Origin: Lentisphaerae bacterium ADurb.Bin082
GTDB taxonomy: Bacteria > Verrucomicrobiota > Lentisphaeria > Oligosphaerales > Oligosphaeraceae
DNA: 64,000 nt
Assembly: GCA_002070945.1 (NCBI GenBank)
Contig: MWEG01000121.1
Coordinates: 1 to 64,000 of the forward strand
Reading direction: 5' to 3'
The translations under genes were made by a program, and so were the position numbers. Positions 29,087-37,912 of the stretch are shown here, in pieces (position 1 is the first letter of the stretch; each line of letters opens with the position of its first letter). The notes below the pieces were generated by a model. It saw only the letters and a list, made by a program, of their open reading frames with translations. It was not told the origin of the DNA and searched no databases.

Positions 29087-29134
29087 TTGACATTTTTCAT
29101 TTTTGCAGTAAACTAAAGCTTGGTGTACAAGCTT
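29087..29134 (+). promoter_or_regulatory. Promoter of the GntR-type regulator with palindromic operator
   Basis: TTGACA (29087-29092) and TAAACT (29109-29114) with a 16-base spacer form a plausible sigma-70 promoter. Directly downstream lies a palindrome with 7-base arms AAGCTTG (29116-29122) and CAAGCTT (29128-29134) around GTGTA, covering the expected transcription start. The position fits autorepression by the regulator encoded from 29148, and the half-site also occurs in the divergent promoter. Confidence 0.7.
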
Positions 29135-29147
29135 AGACAGGTTCCTT

Positions 29148-30230
29148 ATGCATAAAATCATTGACAAGAATGCCCCCGAGCCGATTTACTTGCAGTTGAA
29201 AAACTGGGTTGAGGATTCCATTTGCAGGGGGAAGCTTTTGCCTGGGCAGCGCCTTCCTTCGGAGAATGAGTTCAGCCGGCGCTGCGGCATTCATCGCAAT
29301 ACGGCGCGTAACGCCCTGCTCCGCCTCGAAAGGGAAGGGGTGTTGCGCAGCGTCCCCGGCAGCGGATGGTTTGTCAGCCAACCGGAGAAACGGTTGCGCC
29401 GCGTCGGCATGCTGTCTCTGCAAAACCCAGACCTGCGAAAATCGCCTTCCCTGTCTGATTTTTATGTTCGCACGCATCAAGGGCTGAAGGAAGGCGCCGC
29501 CATGTACGGCTTTGAAATGGTACGGCTAGAGGAGGATGAGGTCTCCCTTCTGCTGCAAGGAAAGCTGCAAAACCCTCCCTTGGATGCCTTGATCATCACC
29601 GAATTTCAAAGCAAATATCTCGAACAGCTGCGACTTTTGAAAGCCAGCAACCTGCCAGTAGTCGTTTTCAACCGGCAGATTTTTGGCGAGGACATTCCCT
29701 GCGTGTGCATTGACCAGTATTATGGCACGCGCGATCTGGTGACCCGCCTGATTCAAAATGGACACCGCCGCATCGGCTGCATTACCATGGCACTGGATGC
29801 CAACTGGCGTTACGCCCAGGAACGCTACCGCGGCTACTCCGACGCCTTTTCCTCAGCAGGACTCACCCCGGAGCGCAAATGGGTCTGCCAAATTCGGGAT
29901 GCCAGCAAATGCCGCCGGAAAATCCGGGATTTCTTGAAGAACAACCCTGACTTGACTGCCCTTTTCATCGCCGGGGAGACATTTCATAAAAGTACGCTTG
30001 GTCTATTGCGCAAGCATGGCAAAAACATCCCCGATGATATCTCAGTAGTCGCCTTTGACCGCGTAGGCGGCGCGCACGGCGAGCAGATCATCGCTCTCAA
30101 CCAGCCTCTTGAGGAAATGGGGCGTCGCATTTTCCAAACTCTGGACTGCATGCTCGCCGGCCAGCCCGGCATCGGCCAAGTCCTGCTGCCGGCAATTACC
30201 TACGGGAACAGCATTCGCACCATCCAATAA
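29148..30230 (+). CDS. GntR-family regulator with LacI-type sugar-binding domain
   Basis: The 360-residue protein has an N-terminal GntR winged helix (EPIYLQLKNWVEDSICRGKL, LPSENEFSRRCGIHRNTARNA, LEREGVLRSVPGSGWFV; residues ~11-77) and a C-terminal periplasmic-binding/LacI-like effector domain (~85-355) with QNGHRRIGCITM and DDISVVAFDRVGG. This AraR-like architecture is typical of repressors released by a sugar or sugar derivative. It is divergent from the AT-rich operon 24417-28874, and matching palindromes sit on both promoters, so I infer that it represses that operon and itself. The effector is unknown. Confidence 0.93.
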   Translation: MHKIIDKNAPEPIYLQLKNWVEDSICRGKLLPGQRLPSENEFSRRCGIHRNTARNALLRLEREGVLRSVPGSGWFVSQPEKRLRRVGMLSLQNPDLRKSPSLSDFYVRTHQGLKEGAAMYGFEMVRLEEDEVSLLLQGKLQNPPLDALIITEFQSKYLEQLRLLKASNLPVVVFNRQIFGEDIPCVCIDQYYGTRDLVTRLIQNGHRRIGCITMALDANWRYAQERYRGYSDAFSSAGLTPERKWVCQIRDASKCRRKIRDFLKNNPDLTALFIAGETFHKSTLGLLRKHGKNIPDDISVVAFDRVGGAHGEQIIALNQPLEEMGRRIFQTLDCMLAGQPGIGQVLLPAITYGNSIRTIQ

Positions 30231-30291
30231 TTCCTACATTTTATCCAAGAGGGACAGAACTAAGCGCAGAGCATGATGAGGGAGGAGCCGG

Positions 30292-30369
30292 AGTAGTACG
30301 AAAAAAATCATGGAAAGTGCGATGCATTCTCGCAGGCAAAGCCACTTCCATGATTTTTTTCGTGCTACT
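30292..30369. repeat. Large inverted repeat after the regulator gene
   Basis: The arms 30292-30319 (starting AGTAGTACGAAAAAAATCAT) and 30343-30369 are complementary apart from one mismatch and a one-base bulge, around a 23-base loop. Each arm carries a seven-base A or T tract inside the stem rather than after it, so it is not a textbook terminator. It lies 61 bases after the regulator stop. A terminator, a small mobile element and a structured RNA are all possible. Confidence 0.7.
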
Positions 30370-30374
30370 ATCGC

Positions 30375-30457
30375 CCACAGGCAAACAACAAAAACTGCAC
30401 CATCCCAGGGAAGCAAATTGTTGATGGGGGATTATTATATTATATATGATTACATAG
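30375..30457 (+). promoter_or_regulatory. Conserved ~75-base upstream element, copy 2
   Basis: This is the second copy of the block at 21574-21649: it starts CCACAGGCAAACAACAAAAA, keeps GGAAGCAAATTG and GATGGGGGATTATTATAT, has a few extra TA bases, and ends in ACATAG. It ends 53 bases before the ATG of the secreted protein at 30510; in copy 1 the distance is about 56. The conserved spacing favours a shared promoter/regulatory element. Confidence 0.55.
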
Positions 30458-30509
30458 ACTCGGTTAAGTCCACCCAACGTCGCCATATTCAAGCCAGAGG
30501 GGTACAGCC

Positions 30510-33500
30510 ATGACGTCGTCCAGTGTAAGAGTTAAAGCCTGCCGCAGTCTCCTTTTGCTGTTGCTGTCAGCATTGCCGCTCATCAGTGCCGGCTGGGTCA
30601 TTGACACGCCGCGGGAGGGCGTTTGGATTTTGCGCAATGACAACGGCAACTGGGCAGGATGGTCGCAAGGCGTTGCGCATCAAAATAGCACTGCGTACCA
30701 AACTCGCAAAGTTTTCGACTTGAACCAACTGCCAGCGGCAGTGAAAGCCGCAGCCCACACGGCCCGGCTGCAAGTCTACTTCGCTATCCAGGACTACAGC
30801 TGGGCAGGAGGTGCAGCCAACCGGCTTGATGAAAGCTTCGAGGTAGTCGTCAACGGCCAGCCGCAGGCATATCAGACCGCTGACCCGCGCTTCGCCGGTC
30901 GTGCAGTCCAAGCCGACAAACTGCAAATGGCCTGGGTCGACTTCGACCTGCCGCTGACAGCCATCCAGGGCGACCGCCTGGAAGTGATTTTCCGGAAAGT
31001 CCTCCCCCCAGGCAAAGACAAGGGCGATGACTACATCTATCCAGGCATTGACAACACGGTGCCGACAACCAGCAGCTTCCTCAGCGGCGACGGCGGGCAA
31101 ACCTGGACCTCCGAGGAGCTGAACTTCGTCCAGGCAAAGGGCGAATACATGATCCGCCTGCTGGTGTCCTCCCAGTCTCTCCAAGGACAACTGCAATGGA
31201 CGCCTGCTGGCCTGACTGATTCCGGCGGCCTGGCAGCATACCTGGGCTTGGAGGACGACGTTCTGCGCCTGGAGCCGCTGACCGGAGCCTGGGACCAAAG
31301 CCGGCCCGTGCGCATCCGCCTCCAGCCAGCCGACCACGCTGCCCCGGAATGGCAGCTGCAAGCAAAACAAAAGGCGTCCTTGCAGATGGTGACGCCCGGC
31401 GTCTATGAACTCCCACCAGACCGGCGCGACGTGGACGCCCTGCTGATTCAAAACGCCGCTTCCTTGCAAAGCCTGACAATTGAATACGGCTTGCCAGTGA
31501 CGCAGCCGACGCCGCCCCAGGATATGTGCCCAGCCATAGCCGCACCAGCCGGCCAGCGCTGGACAACGCCGCCCCGAGCCGAAGTCAATCAGCGCCAGGC
31601 GCTGCTGCAAAACAACTGCCTGCGCGCCAGATTCCGCTTTGCGCCTGTCTTTGAACTGGAATCACTGCATGCCGCTGACATTGATGCCGATATCCTGGCC
31701 GAGCCGGCCTTGACCCACCTTTTCCGGCTCCAGGTCGGCGAAGCCGTGTACGGCTGCCGTGATGGCAAAGTGCGCGAAGTCACCCCGCTGGCAAACGGCT
31801 TTGCCGTCACTTTGACCATGCCAACGCCTGGACTCGAAGTCGTCTTCTCCGCACGGCTGGCCGATGATGAACTTGAGTTCAACTGCCTGGTCCGCAATGC
31901 CGCTGACGCTGCCGAATCAGTGCGTTTCCACCTGGCTTTCCCGCATCTGGCTGGGCTGCGACTTTCCGAACAATCGGCTGACGACTACTACCTATTCCCC
32001 TGGGGCGGCGGCATAATCGCCTCCATGAATAGCCACCTGCGCACCAGCTATGGCGAAAATTCCGCCTGGTGGCAGATGATTGACCTGTTCAGCCCGTCAC
32101 GCGGCGGCGGCGTCTATATACGAGCCGATGACCCGACTGCGCTCTACAAGACAATCGAACTGCGCAAAGGCGTGACCGCCCATGGCGACTGCTCGGTGGA
32201 CAACGCCGGAGGCGGACACCTGGCGCCGGAAATGCTTTGGCGGACGGCGCTGAACGGCTCGGACGGCATTGATTTGTGCTTCGGCTACCTCCGCCGCGAC
32301 CGCGCTCCCGGCGCGTCGTTTGAGGCGCCGACCGTGCGCCTCGGCGCCCACGCTGGCGACTGGCACGCCGTCATGGAGTGCTATGCCCGCTGGTCGAATC
32401 AGACCTGGCCGCGCCAGCCGTTCCCGTCCCGCCTGACTGGCCGCTGGACCGTCTTTCCGATCGGTTGGAACGCCACCCACTCGGCCATGTTCAAAAATGG
32501 CGTCTACGTCGATAGCTACGTCAATCCGCGCTGGGATGTCCCAGAATTGATGTCCTGGTGGACCTGGAGCTTCGTGGGGCCGTGGGGCATTCCCATGGAC
32601 CAGCTCAAGGACGTAATCGGCGACGCCAGGCACAACCGCTACAAGTCGTATTTCCAAAACTACCCAGGGACTGACCGGCCAGCATACAACCTCAACCGCG
32701 GCGACTATGACGGCTACAATCCGGACTGGGGCGGACTGCCGGCCCTGCGCGCGCATATCCAGAAAATGAAGGACGCCGGCCAAGTGCCGATGTTCTACAC
32801 CGACCCGATTCTGGCCTGCTCAACAACAAAAATTGGCAGCGAATACGGCCCGAAATACGGCGTCATGAACCCGCGCTGGGACGGAGGCCACAAGTGCGAC
32901 CGGACGCCGCCAGGATACGTCGGCTCATATTTTAGCTACAACATGTGCCTGGATACAGAGTGGTACTCGGAATGGGTGGCCAAGACTATGGCCAGGGTCT
33001 GCCGCGAAACCGGCATTGACGGCATCCGCCTAGATGAATACGGTCACCGCGGCTATGTCTGCGAAAGCCCGCACCATCAGCATCTGTTCGCTGAACCAGG
33101 ACACAACGCCTGGCTGCAAGCCCTGTCACGCAACTGCCGACAAGTCCGCAAGGCCATAGACGAGGTGCGGCCCGGCCTTGTCCTGACTACGGAATTTCCC
33201 GGCCACGACTGCATGTCCGCCGCCCTGGACGGCGCAATCGTCTATGACCTCCGACGGATCAATGCGCTGCGCCCGGCGCCAATCAACCTTTTCCGATTCT
33301 ACTTCCCTTCCTGCCGCACATTTGAAATCGACCGGCCGCCCACACCAGACGCGCCAGCATTCATGCTCTGGAATGCCACGGCTACATTCAGCCCCCTCAC
33401 TGCCTATCCTGACAAAGTCCTGGCCATGCTGCGCCGTCACGCAGCCTTGTTCGATTCGCCGGACATGACGCCATTAGTTCCCACCCTGCGGCGCTACGTC

Positions 33501-33725
33501 TACGCCAACCGCTTCCGCCATGGCGAAGAGACGGCCTGGACGATTCTTAACGGCGCTGGCCATACCGTGCAGGGGCCGATGCTCGCCATCGAACCACGCC
33601 CCGGCTTCGAGGTCGTTGACCTGCTCTCCGGCAAAGAACTGACCGTCGTTGACGGCGCTGTCCATCTTTTCCTGCGCCGCATGGAATGCCGGGTGATCGC
33701 CTGCCGGCCCAAGCCTGCGCAGTGA
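30510..33725 (+). CDS. Large secreted glycoside-hydrolase-like protein (possibly DUF6259)
   Basis: The 1071-residue protein starts with a signal peptide (SLLLLLLSALPLISAG) after AGAGGGG. Residues ~30-220 form a beta-sandwich of the polysaccharide-lyase/rhamnogalacturonase binding type (ARLQVYFAIQDYSWAGGAANRLDESF has the shape of such domains). Central segments ~460-640 and a TIM-barrel region ~650-960 contain GIDGIRLDEYGHRG and PGLVLTTEFPGHD, with plausible acid residues. I connect it tentatively with the DUF6259-type hydrolases. The substrate is unknown. The GH36 gene follows after 51 bases, so the pair is likely an operon acting first outside and then inside the cell. Confidence 0.82.
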   Translation: MTSSSVRVKACRSLLLLLLSALPLISAGWVIDTPREGVWILRNDNGNWAGWSQGVAHQNSTAYQTRKVFDLNQLPAAVKAAAHTARLQVYFAIQDYSWAGGAANRLDESFEVVVNGQPQAYQTADPRFAGRAVQADKLQMAWVDFDLPLTAIQGDRLEVIFRKVLPPGKDKGDDYIYPGIDNTVPTTSSFLSGDGGQTWTSEELNFVQAKGEYMIRLLVSSQSLQGQLQWTPAGLTDSGGLAAYLGLEDDVLRLEPLTGAWDQSRPVRIRLQPADHAAPEWQLQAKQKASLQMVTPGVYELPPDRRDVDALLIQNAASLQSLTIEYGLPVTQPTPPQDMCPAIAAPAGQRWTTPPRAEVNQRQALLQNNCLRARFRFAPVFELESLHAADIDADILAEPALTHLFRLQVGEAVYGCRDGKVREVTPLANGFAVTLTMPTPGLEVVFSARLADDELEFNCLVRNAADAAESVRFHLAFPHLAGLRLSEQSADDYYLFPWGGGIIASMNSHLRTSYGENSAWWQMIDLFSPSRGGGVYIRADDPTALYKTIELRKGVTAHGDCSVDNAGGGHLAPEMLWRTALNGSDGIDLCFGYLRRDRAPGASFEAPTVRLGAHAGDWHAVMECYARWSNQTWPRQPFPSRLTGRWTVFPIGWNATHSAMFKNGVYVDSYVNPRWDVPELMSWWTWSFVGPWGIPMDQLKDVIGDARHNRYKSYFQNYPGTDRPAYNLNRGDYDGYNPDWGGLPALRAHIQKMKDAGQVPMFYTDPILACSTTKIGSEYGPKYGVMNPRWDGGHKCDRTPPGYVGSYFSYNMCLDTEWYSEWVAKTMARVCRETGIDGIRLDEYGHRGYVCESPHHQHLFAEPGHNAWLQALSRNCRQVRKAIDEVRPGLVLTTEFPGHDCMSAALDGAIVYDLRRINALRPAPINLFRFYFPSCRTFEIDRPPTPDAPAFMLWNATATFSPLTAYPDKVLAMLRRHAALFDSPDMTPLVPTLRRYVYANRFRHGEETAWTILNGAGHTVQGPMLAIEPRPGFEVVDLLSGKELTVVDGAVHLFLRRMECRVIACRPKPAQ

Positions 33726-33776
33726 GCAAAGCGCTACTCGGGATGAACCAACCATATCACTCCCAAGGGCAACATC

Positions 33777-35612
33777 ATGGAGAAAATCTCTTTCTACGGC
33801 TTTTGCAACGGGAAAACCTGGAACATCGACCCGAAGGGGGAAAGCAACGGGCTTTTTGACATCAGCTGGTCAACGCTGGCAGACGGCAATTTCCACCGTA
33901 TCAAAGCCACGCTGCGCAATGGCTCCACCGCGCCGCTGGTCTTTCACCGTGCGTTTATCCGAGTTCTCCTGCCGCCCGGCCCTTACGAATTTTTCTCGCA
34001 GTACAACCGTTGGAGCCAGGAGGACTATGGGCGTTGGGCGCCGTTGAATGGCCATGGCGTCCTGCTGGGGCATCTTTCCGGGAGAACCACCGAGGGCAAC
34101 ACCCCATTCTGTGCGGTTCGACGGCTGGGACGGCGCGACGGCTTGGCTTTTCACGTCTATCCTCTTGGCAACTGGCGAATCCGACTTCAGTTGCTGGTGA
34201 AAAGCAACCCTGAGCCGCCCCTGGCCGTTGACCTCGGAATCTCCGACGAAGAGCTTGCATTCACCCTGCGCCCCGGAGAACAATGGGAGCTGCCTGAGGT
34301 GCTGATCCAGCAATTTGCCGATTTTGACGAATCAACCGGCGATTTGCACCGGTATCTATTGAAAGACCCGCAGCTGTCCCGGCGTCAACTCCCAGTGGCC
34401 TTCAATACCTGGTTTGACCGCTTTGACCGCCTGAATGTAGCGCATCTGCTGGACGGCCTGGCCGCTGCCAAGGAAGTCGGCTGCGAGGCATTTGTCGTCG
34501 ACGCTGGCTGGTTTGGCGGTGACAGCCCCGGCTGGTCTGGCTGTGTCGGCGACTGGCGGGAAAAGACGAAGCAAGCCTTTCACGGCAAGATGAAGGACTT
34601 TTCCGACCGTGTCCGAGCCGCTGGCCTGGTCTTTGGCCTTTGGATGGAGCCGGAGCGCCTGCATCCGAGCGTGCCCATCGTCCAAGAGCATCCAGAGTGG
34701 TTTGCTTTCGTTCCCGAGACTGGCTATATGCGGTTCAGGCTTGAGCTGCCCACAGCAGCCGCCTATTTCGAAAGCGAAATCGAACGGCTGATTGACACCT
34801 ATAAGCTGGGCTACATGAAAACAGACATGAACGCCGGATTGGGCGCTGATGAATCCGGCTGCGAACTGTACAATTATCAGAAGACCTTCTATTCCATCAT
34901 CGACCGCATCCGAAAGCGGCATCCTGACTTCATTCTCGAAAATTGCGCCAGCGGCGCTCTTCGCACTGATCTTGAGTCGCTGCGCCACTTCGATGTCCTT
35001 TTCCCCAGCGACAACGTCAATCCCTGGACTATGTTCGGCACTCTGCGCGGACTCTGGCACCGCGCCGTGCCGGGACGCATCATGCGCTGGACGGCTGTCT
35101 GCGAATGGCAGGAAGGCATCCCATTCTTTGACAAGGCGCGGTCGGCCCTCGTCGTCCCGCAGGAAGCCACTTGGGAAGAATATCAATTCGCGGATCTGGA
35201 GTCTGTCCTGATTGCCAATTTCACTGGCGGCATGTACGCTTTTACCGGCGATCTCGCCAGCCTTAGCCCAGACAACCGGAAGCTGGCGGCACGCTATATC
35301 GCCCTGTTCAAGCGCAAACGCGAATGGATGGCGAAGGCAGCCGGACACTGGCTTGAGGATGACGAGCGCTTCAAGGTGATTGAACTCGAACATGACGGCG
35401 AAGCCATCCTCGAAGTGTTTTACCACCCGGCGGACGCAGTGCCAGAGCGCACGCTCCGACCAGTCGGCCTGGATCCGAAAGCCACCTATTGCGTCGATCA
35501 GAAAAACTACACCGGCGCAGAACTGATGACCAACGGACTGACAATCGCCCTGACCCAAAATATGCACCTGCAGTGGCGTGCCAAAATGATCCTGCTGGAA
35601 CGGCAGAATTAG
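33777..35612 (+). CDS. Glycoside hydrolase family 36 alpha-galactosidase
   Basis: The 611-residue protein matches GH36/clan GH-D. Residues ~30-190 are the N-terminal beta-sandwich. The barrel begins with PVAFNTWFDRFD (206-217), and AFVVDAGWFGG, GLVFGLWMEPERL and YMKTDMNAG follow. D350 in YMKTDMN is the expected nucleophile, and D412 in FPSDNVNPW is the expected acid/base. LENCASGALRTDLESL is the conserved GH36 segment. Such enzymes release alpha-galactose from oligosaccharides. It lacks a signal peptide, so it is probably cytoplasmic. It follows the large secreted protein gene by 51 bases and is likely cotranscribed. Confidence 0.93.
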   Translation: MEKISFYGFCNGKTWNIDPKGESNGLFDISWSTLADGNFHRIKATLRNGSTAPLVFHRAFIRVLLPPGPYEFFSQYNRWSQEDYGRWAPLNGHGVLLGHLSGRTTEGNTPFCAVRRLGRRDGLAFHVYPLGNWRIRLQLLVKSNPEPPLAVDLGISDEELAFTLRPGEQWELPEVLIQQFADFDESTGDLHRYLLKDPQLSRRQLPVAFNTWFDRFDRLNVAHLLDGLAAAKEVGCEAFVVDAGWFGGDSPGWSGCVGDWREKTKQAFHGKMKDFSDRVRAAGLVFGLWMEPERLHPSVPIVQEHPEWFAFVPETGYMRFRLELPTAAAYFESEIERLIDTYKLGYMKTDMNAGLGADESGCELYNYQKTFYSIIDRIRKRHPDFILENCASGALRTDLESLRHFDVLFPSDNVNPWTMFGTLRGLWHRAVPGRIMRWTAVCEWQEGIPFFDKARSALVVPQEATWEEYQFADLESVLIANFTGGMYAFTGDLASLSPDNRKLAARYIALFKRKREWMAKAAGHWLEDDERFKVIELEHDGEAILEVFYHPADAVPERTLRPVGLDPKATYCVDQKNYTGAELMTNGLTIALTQNMHLQWRAKMILLERQN

Positions 35613-35637
35613 TGGACAATGGACGTTAGTGGACAGA
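35611..35637. repeat. Inverted copy of the GTCCAC/GTCCAT repeat words
   Basis: AGTGGACAATGGACGT followed by TAGTGGACAG is the reverse complement of words in the tract at 271-358 (ACGTCCATTGTCCACT is shared exactly). It begins at the stop codon of the GH36 gene. It is a short member of the same intergenic repeat family. Confidence 0.5.
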
Positions 35638-35753
35638 AGACGATATCCCAAGTACGGCGGAGACCGGCGGGCGCTTTCCTAATATCCTTGACTATCCGCG
35701 ATAGTGAATGAAAATTTATTCCCTTCCCAAACCCCGAAAGGATCCAATTAACT

Positions 35754-36521
35754 ATGTTAGACACAACAGAGATCGGCGGCAAGGCAAAAAACTTTCCGAC
35801 AACTCAATGGGATGTTCTTAGAGCAATGCGGGAGTGCACCCCCGAGTTGAAACGTCAACTCCTTGATGGGCTTATGTCCCGGTACTGGAAGCCGCTTTAC
35901 TACTTTCTTCGCTGTCAGGGTCAAGACTACGAAGCGGCCAAGGACCTCGTCCAGGGCTTCTTTACCGCCTGCATCGAACGCGATGCGCTGTTGATGGCAG
36001 ACGCATCGCGTGGGCGATTCCGGACTTTTTTACTGACAGCCCTCACGAATTACGCGCGTAAAGTTCATCGGGACGAGAACGCCAAAAAGCGCCGACCACC
36101 CGGTGGAATGATTTCGCTTGACGAATTGATTGGCGATGAAGACGCAACCTTCGAACCGTCTTCAAATGAAACCCCGGAACACATCTTCAACCGGGCATGG
36201 GCCATAGACCTCGTGCATCGTGTCCTGAAAACCCTGGAAGAAGAATGCGCACAAACTGGGAAAGAGATCCATTTCGCCCTGTTCCGCATGCGCATCATCG
36301 AACCCGCTCTCGAAGGAACAAAGGCCCCGCCCCTGGCAGAACTGGCTAGGCGCTACGAAATCACAAAGAAACAGGCTGGACACTGCCTCTTGACTGCCCG
36401 CCTTGCCTACCAGCGGATTCTCAGGGATGAAGTCAACACCTATGCACTCTCGAAAGAAGATGCTGCCGAGGAAATCCAAAACGTCTTCAACATGTTTGGC
36501 AATAAAAAACAGCTTTTTTAA
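35754..36521 (+). CDS. ECF-type RNA polymerase sigma factor, planctomycete-like group
   Basis: The 255-residue protein resembles the long ECF sigma factors abundant in planctomycetes and relatives. Region 2 is seen at FLRCQGQDYEAAKDLVQGFFTACIERDALL and RGRFRTFLLTALTNYARKVHRDENAKKR; region 4 is near PPLAELARRYEITKKQAGHCLLTARLAYQRIL. Sigma factors direct RNA polymerase to particular promoters. No anti-sigma factor gene is adjacent. It opens the kinase/protease locus that extends to 50.8 kb, and may control or respond to that system. AAAGGA supports the start. From here the base composition and codon use look less GC-biased than in the neighbouring glycan genes. Confidence 0.88.
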   Translation: MLDTTEIGGKAKNFPTTQWDVLRAMRECTPELKRQLLDGLMSRYWKPLYYFLRCQGQDYEAAKDLVQGFFTACIERDALLMADASRGRFRTFLLTALTNYARKVHRDENAKKRRPPGGMISLDELIGDEDATFEPSSNETPEHIFNRAWAIDLVHRVLKTLEEECAQTGKEIHFALFRMRIIEPALEGTKAPPLAELARRYEITKKQAGHCLLTARLAYQRILRDEVNTYALSKEDAAEEIQNVFNMFGNKKQLF

Positions 36522-36619
36522 AAAAAGAACCAAAAAATCCAAGTGCCCACGCGGCGCGGCGAGAATTTCCGGGTAAATATAAGTAGAACAAAATTTGCCT
36601 GTAAGAAAATAACCGGAAA

Positions 36620-36865
36620 ATGGCGATGAATAAGAGATTCACTCACATGCTCGCGCTGATCGACAGGGGGCCGCTCCAAGGCCAAGCGGCTTTCATGCAG
36701 GGGATGCTCAGCTGGCTTTACGTGGACGGCGTTCCCTATCCACGCTTTGTTGATGCAGAAACCAAAATTCATATCAATGATTGTTGGTTCGCAGATATTC
36801 AGCGAGAGTTACATAGCAAACATGGCTCTGGTTCATTTTCTAGCCGTATGGAATTGCACCCCTGA
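36620..36865 (+). CDS. Possible small protein of unknown function
   Basis: An 81-residue frame (MAMNKRFTHMLALIDRGPLQ...) follows the sigma factor gene. An in-frame ATG two codons later (36626) is an equally good start. The first ~50 residues read like real protein (MLSWLYVDGVPYPRFVDAET), but the end is less convincing, and an overlapping frame at 36747-36932 may be the true continuation after a frameshift. The 509-base gap between the sigma factor and TPR genes holds nothing else that I can support. Confidence 0.3.
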   Translation: MAMNKRFTHMLALIDRGPLQGQAAFMQGMLSWLYVDGVPYPRFVDAETKIHINDCWFADIQRELHSKHGSGSFSSRMELHP

Positions 36866-37030
36866 CTTGAGCGAGATTCTCTATCAACGTTTCAATGGTT
36901 CCGAGGGAAACGGCACTACCGTCGAACAGTAGGAACGATTACCATCCACACATAATTCATGCAGCAAACAGGCTGCATTCGCGTAAATACGAACGGGCGG
37001 AACAGAGGCGCAGAAGAGAAAGGAAACGAT

Positions 37031-37846
37031 ATGAATTGGTTCAAGAAATTCATTGGCCGACGGAAGCCAACACTTGACAAGCAGACGCAGCCCCGCGACA
37101 TCGGAGCGCAGCAAACACCCCAGGCACCCGCTGCGAGTTCCGGTACAAAACAGGATCCGGAGAAGATGTACACCGAGGCCCTGGACCTCTTCAAAAGGAA
37201 CAAGTTCCGGGATGCGGCTCGCACTCTTGAGGAAGCCAGTCCGTTGAATCCCACTTCCGCACCAATCCAGTTCACCTTGGCGGTCACTTACTCGCGTATT
37301 GGAGGCGAGTGTGGAAATGACGATGCCGCCGCCTTGCCGTGGCTCAAGAAGTCAGGAGGTGCATTTAAGAAGGCCATCGACCTGGCGGAGAAACACGGTG
37401 GTCTGAATGCGTCACAGCTCGAGAAGGCTCGCTCATCTTTACAGATGTATGAACCTTTCATGGACACTACCGAAGAGCAATGGCAGTCGTCTTCCGTTAC
37501 CAAAAACGACCTGAACCGCGACATCACGGTACATCAAGAGCCGTGGCACAAGTACAAGCGCTACGTCCAGGTGCCAGAAGACGTGCCGGATACTGAAGTC
37601 AGACATAATATGCGATTCCAGTTCATGTTCTCATCCAAACACGTCGCCGACCGCATTCTCTCGACGCTCCCCGAGAAGCACAATCGCGCTCTGAGTGCAG
37701 GCGAGTGCTGGTGGCGGGGCATGAACCCAGAAGGCAAGTTCCAGATCGCTTGGGATGGCGTGTGCTTGTCAATCGGCGAAGGAAAAGACCTTATGAACAG
37801 AGTTGTATCAGAGGGCGGTGAAATCTACGAAGCCTTTCTGACCTGA
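37031..37846 (+). CDS. TPR-like protein of the kinase/protease locus
   Basis: I choose ATG 37031 (MNWFKKFIGRRKPTLDKQ) because AAAGGA lies just upstream; an earlier in-frame ATG has no such signal. The 271-residue product has a charged N-terminus, then one or two tetratricopeptide-like helix pairs (MYTEALDLFKRNKFRDAARTL, APIQFTLAVTYSRIGGE) at ~45-130. The unrecognised C-terminal domain (~170-271) contains RHNMRFQFMFSSKHVADRIL and ends GGEIYEAFLT. TPRs usually mediate protein contacts. Placement between the sigma factor and the CFI-box protein suggests an adaptor role in the same system. Confidence 0.72.
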   Translation: MNWFKKFIGRRKPTLDKQTQPRDIGAQQTPQAPAASSGTKQDPEKMYTEALDLFKRNKFRDAARTLEEASPLNPTSAPIQFTLAVTYSRIGGECGNDDAAALPWLKKSGGAFKKAIDLAEKHGGLNASQLEKARSSLQMYEPFMDTTEEQWQSSSVTKNDLNRDITVHQEPWHKYKRYVQVPEDVPDTEVRHNMRFQFMFSSKHVADRILSTLPEKHNRALSAGECWWRGMNPEGKFQIAWDGVCLSIGEGKDLMNRVVSEGGEIYEAFLT

Positions 37847-37912
37847 CTGTGTGAGACATTAGCTAGACATGAGACATAAGCTAGACAATGGATTTGGAAA
37901 AGGAAAAGACCC

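Noticed and set aside
34356-35651. 431-codon minus-strand frame
   Set aside because: It is antisense to the GH36 gene, which carries clear catalytic motifs.
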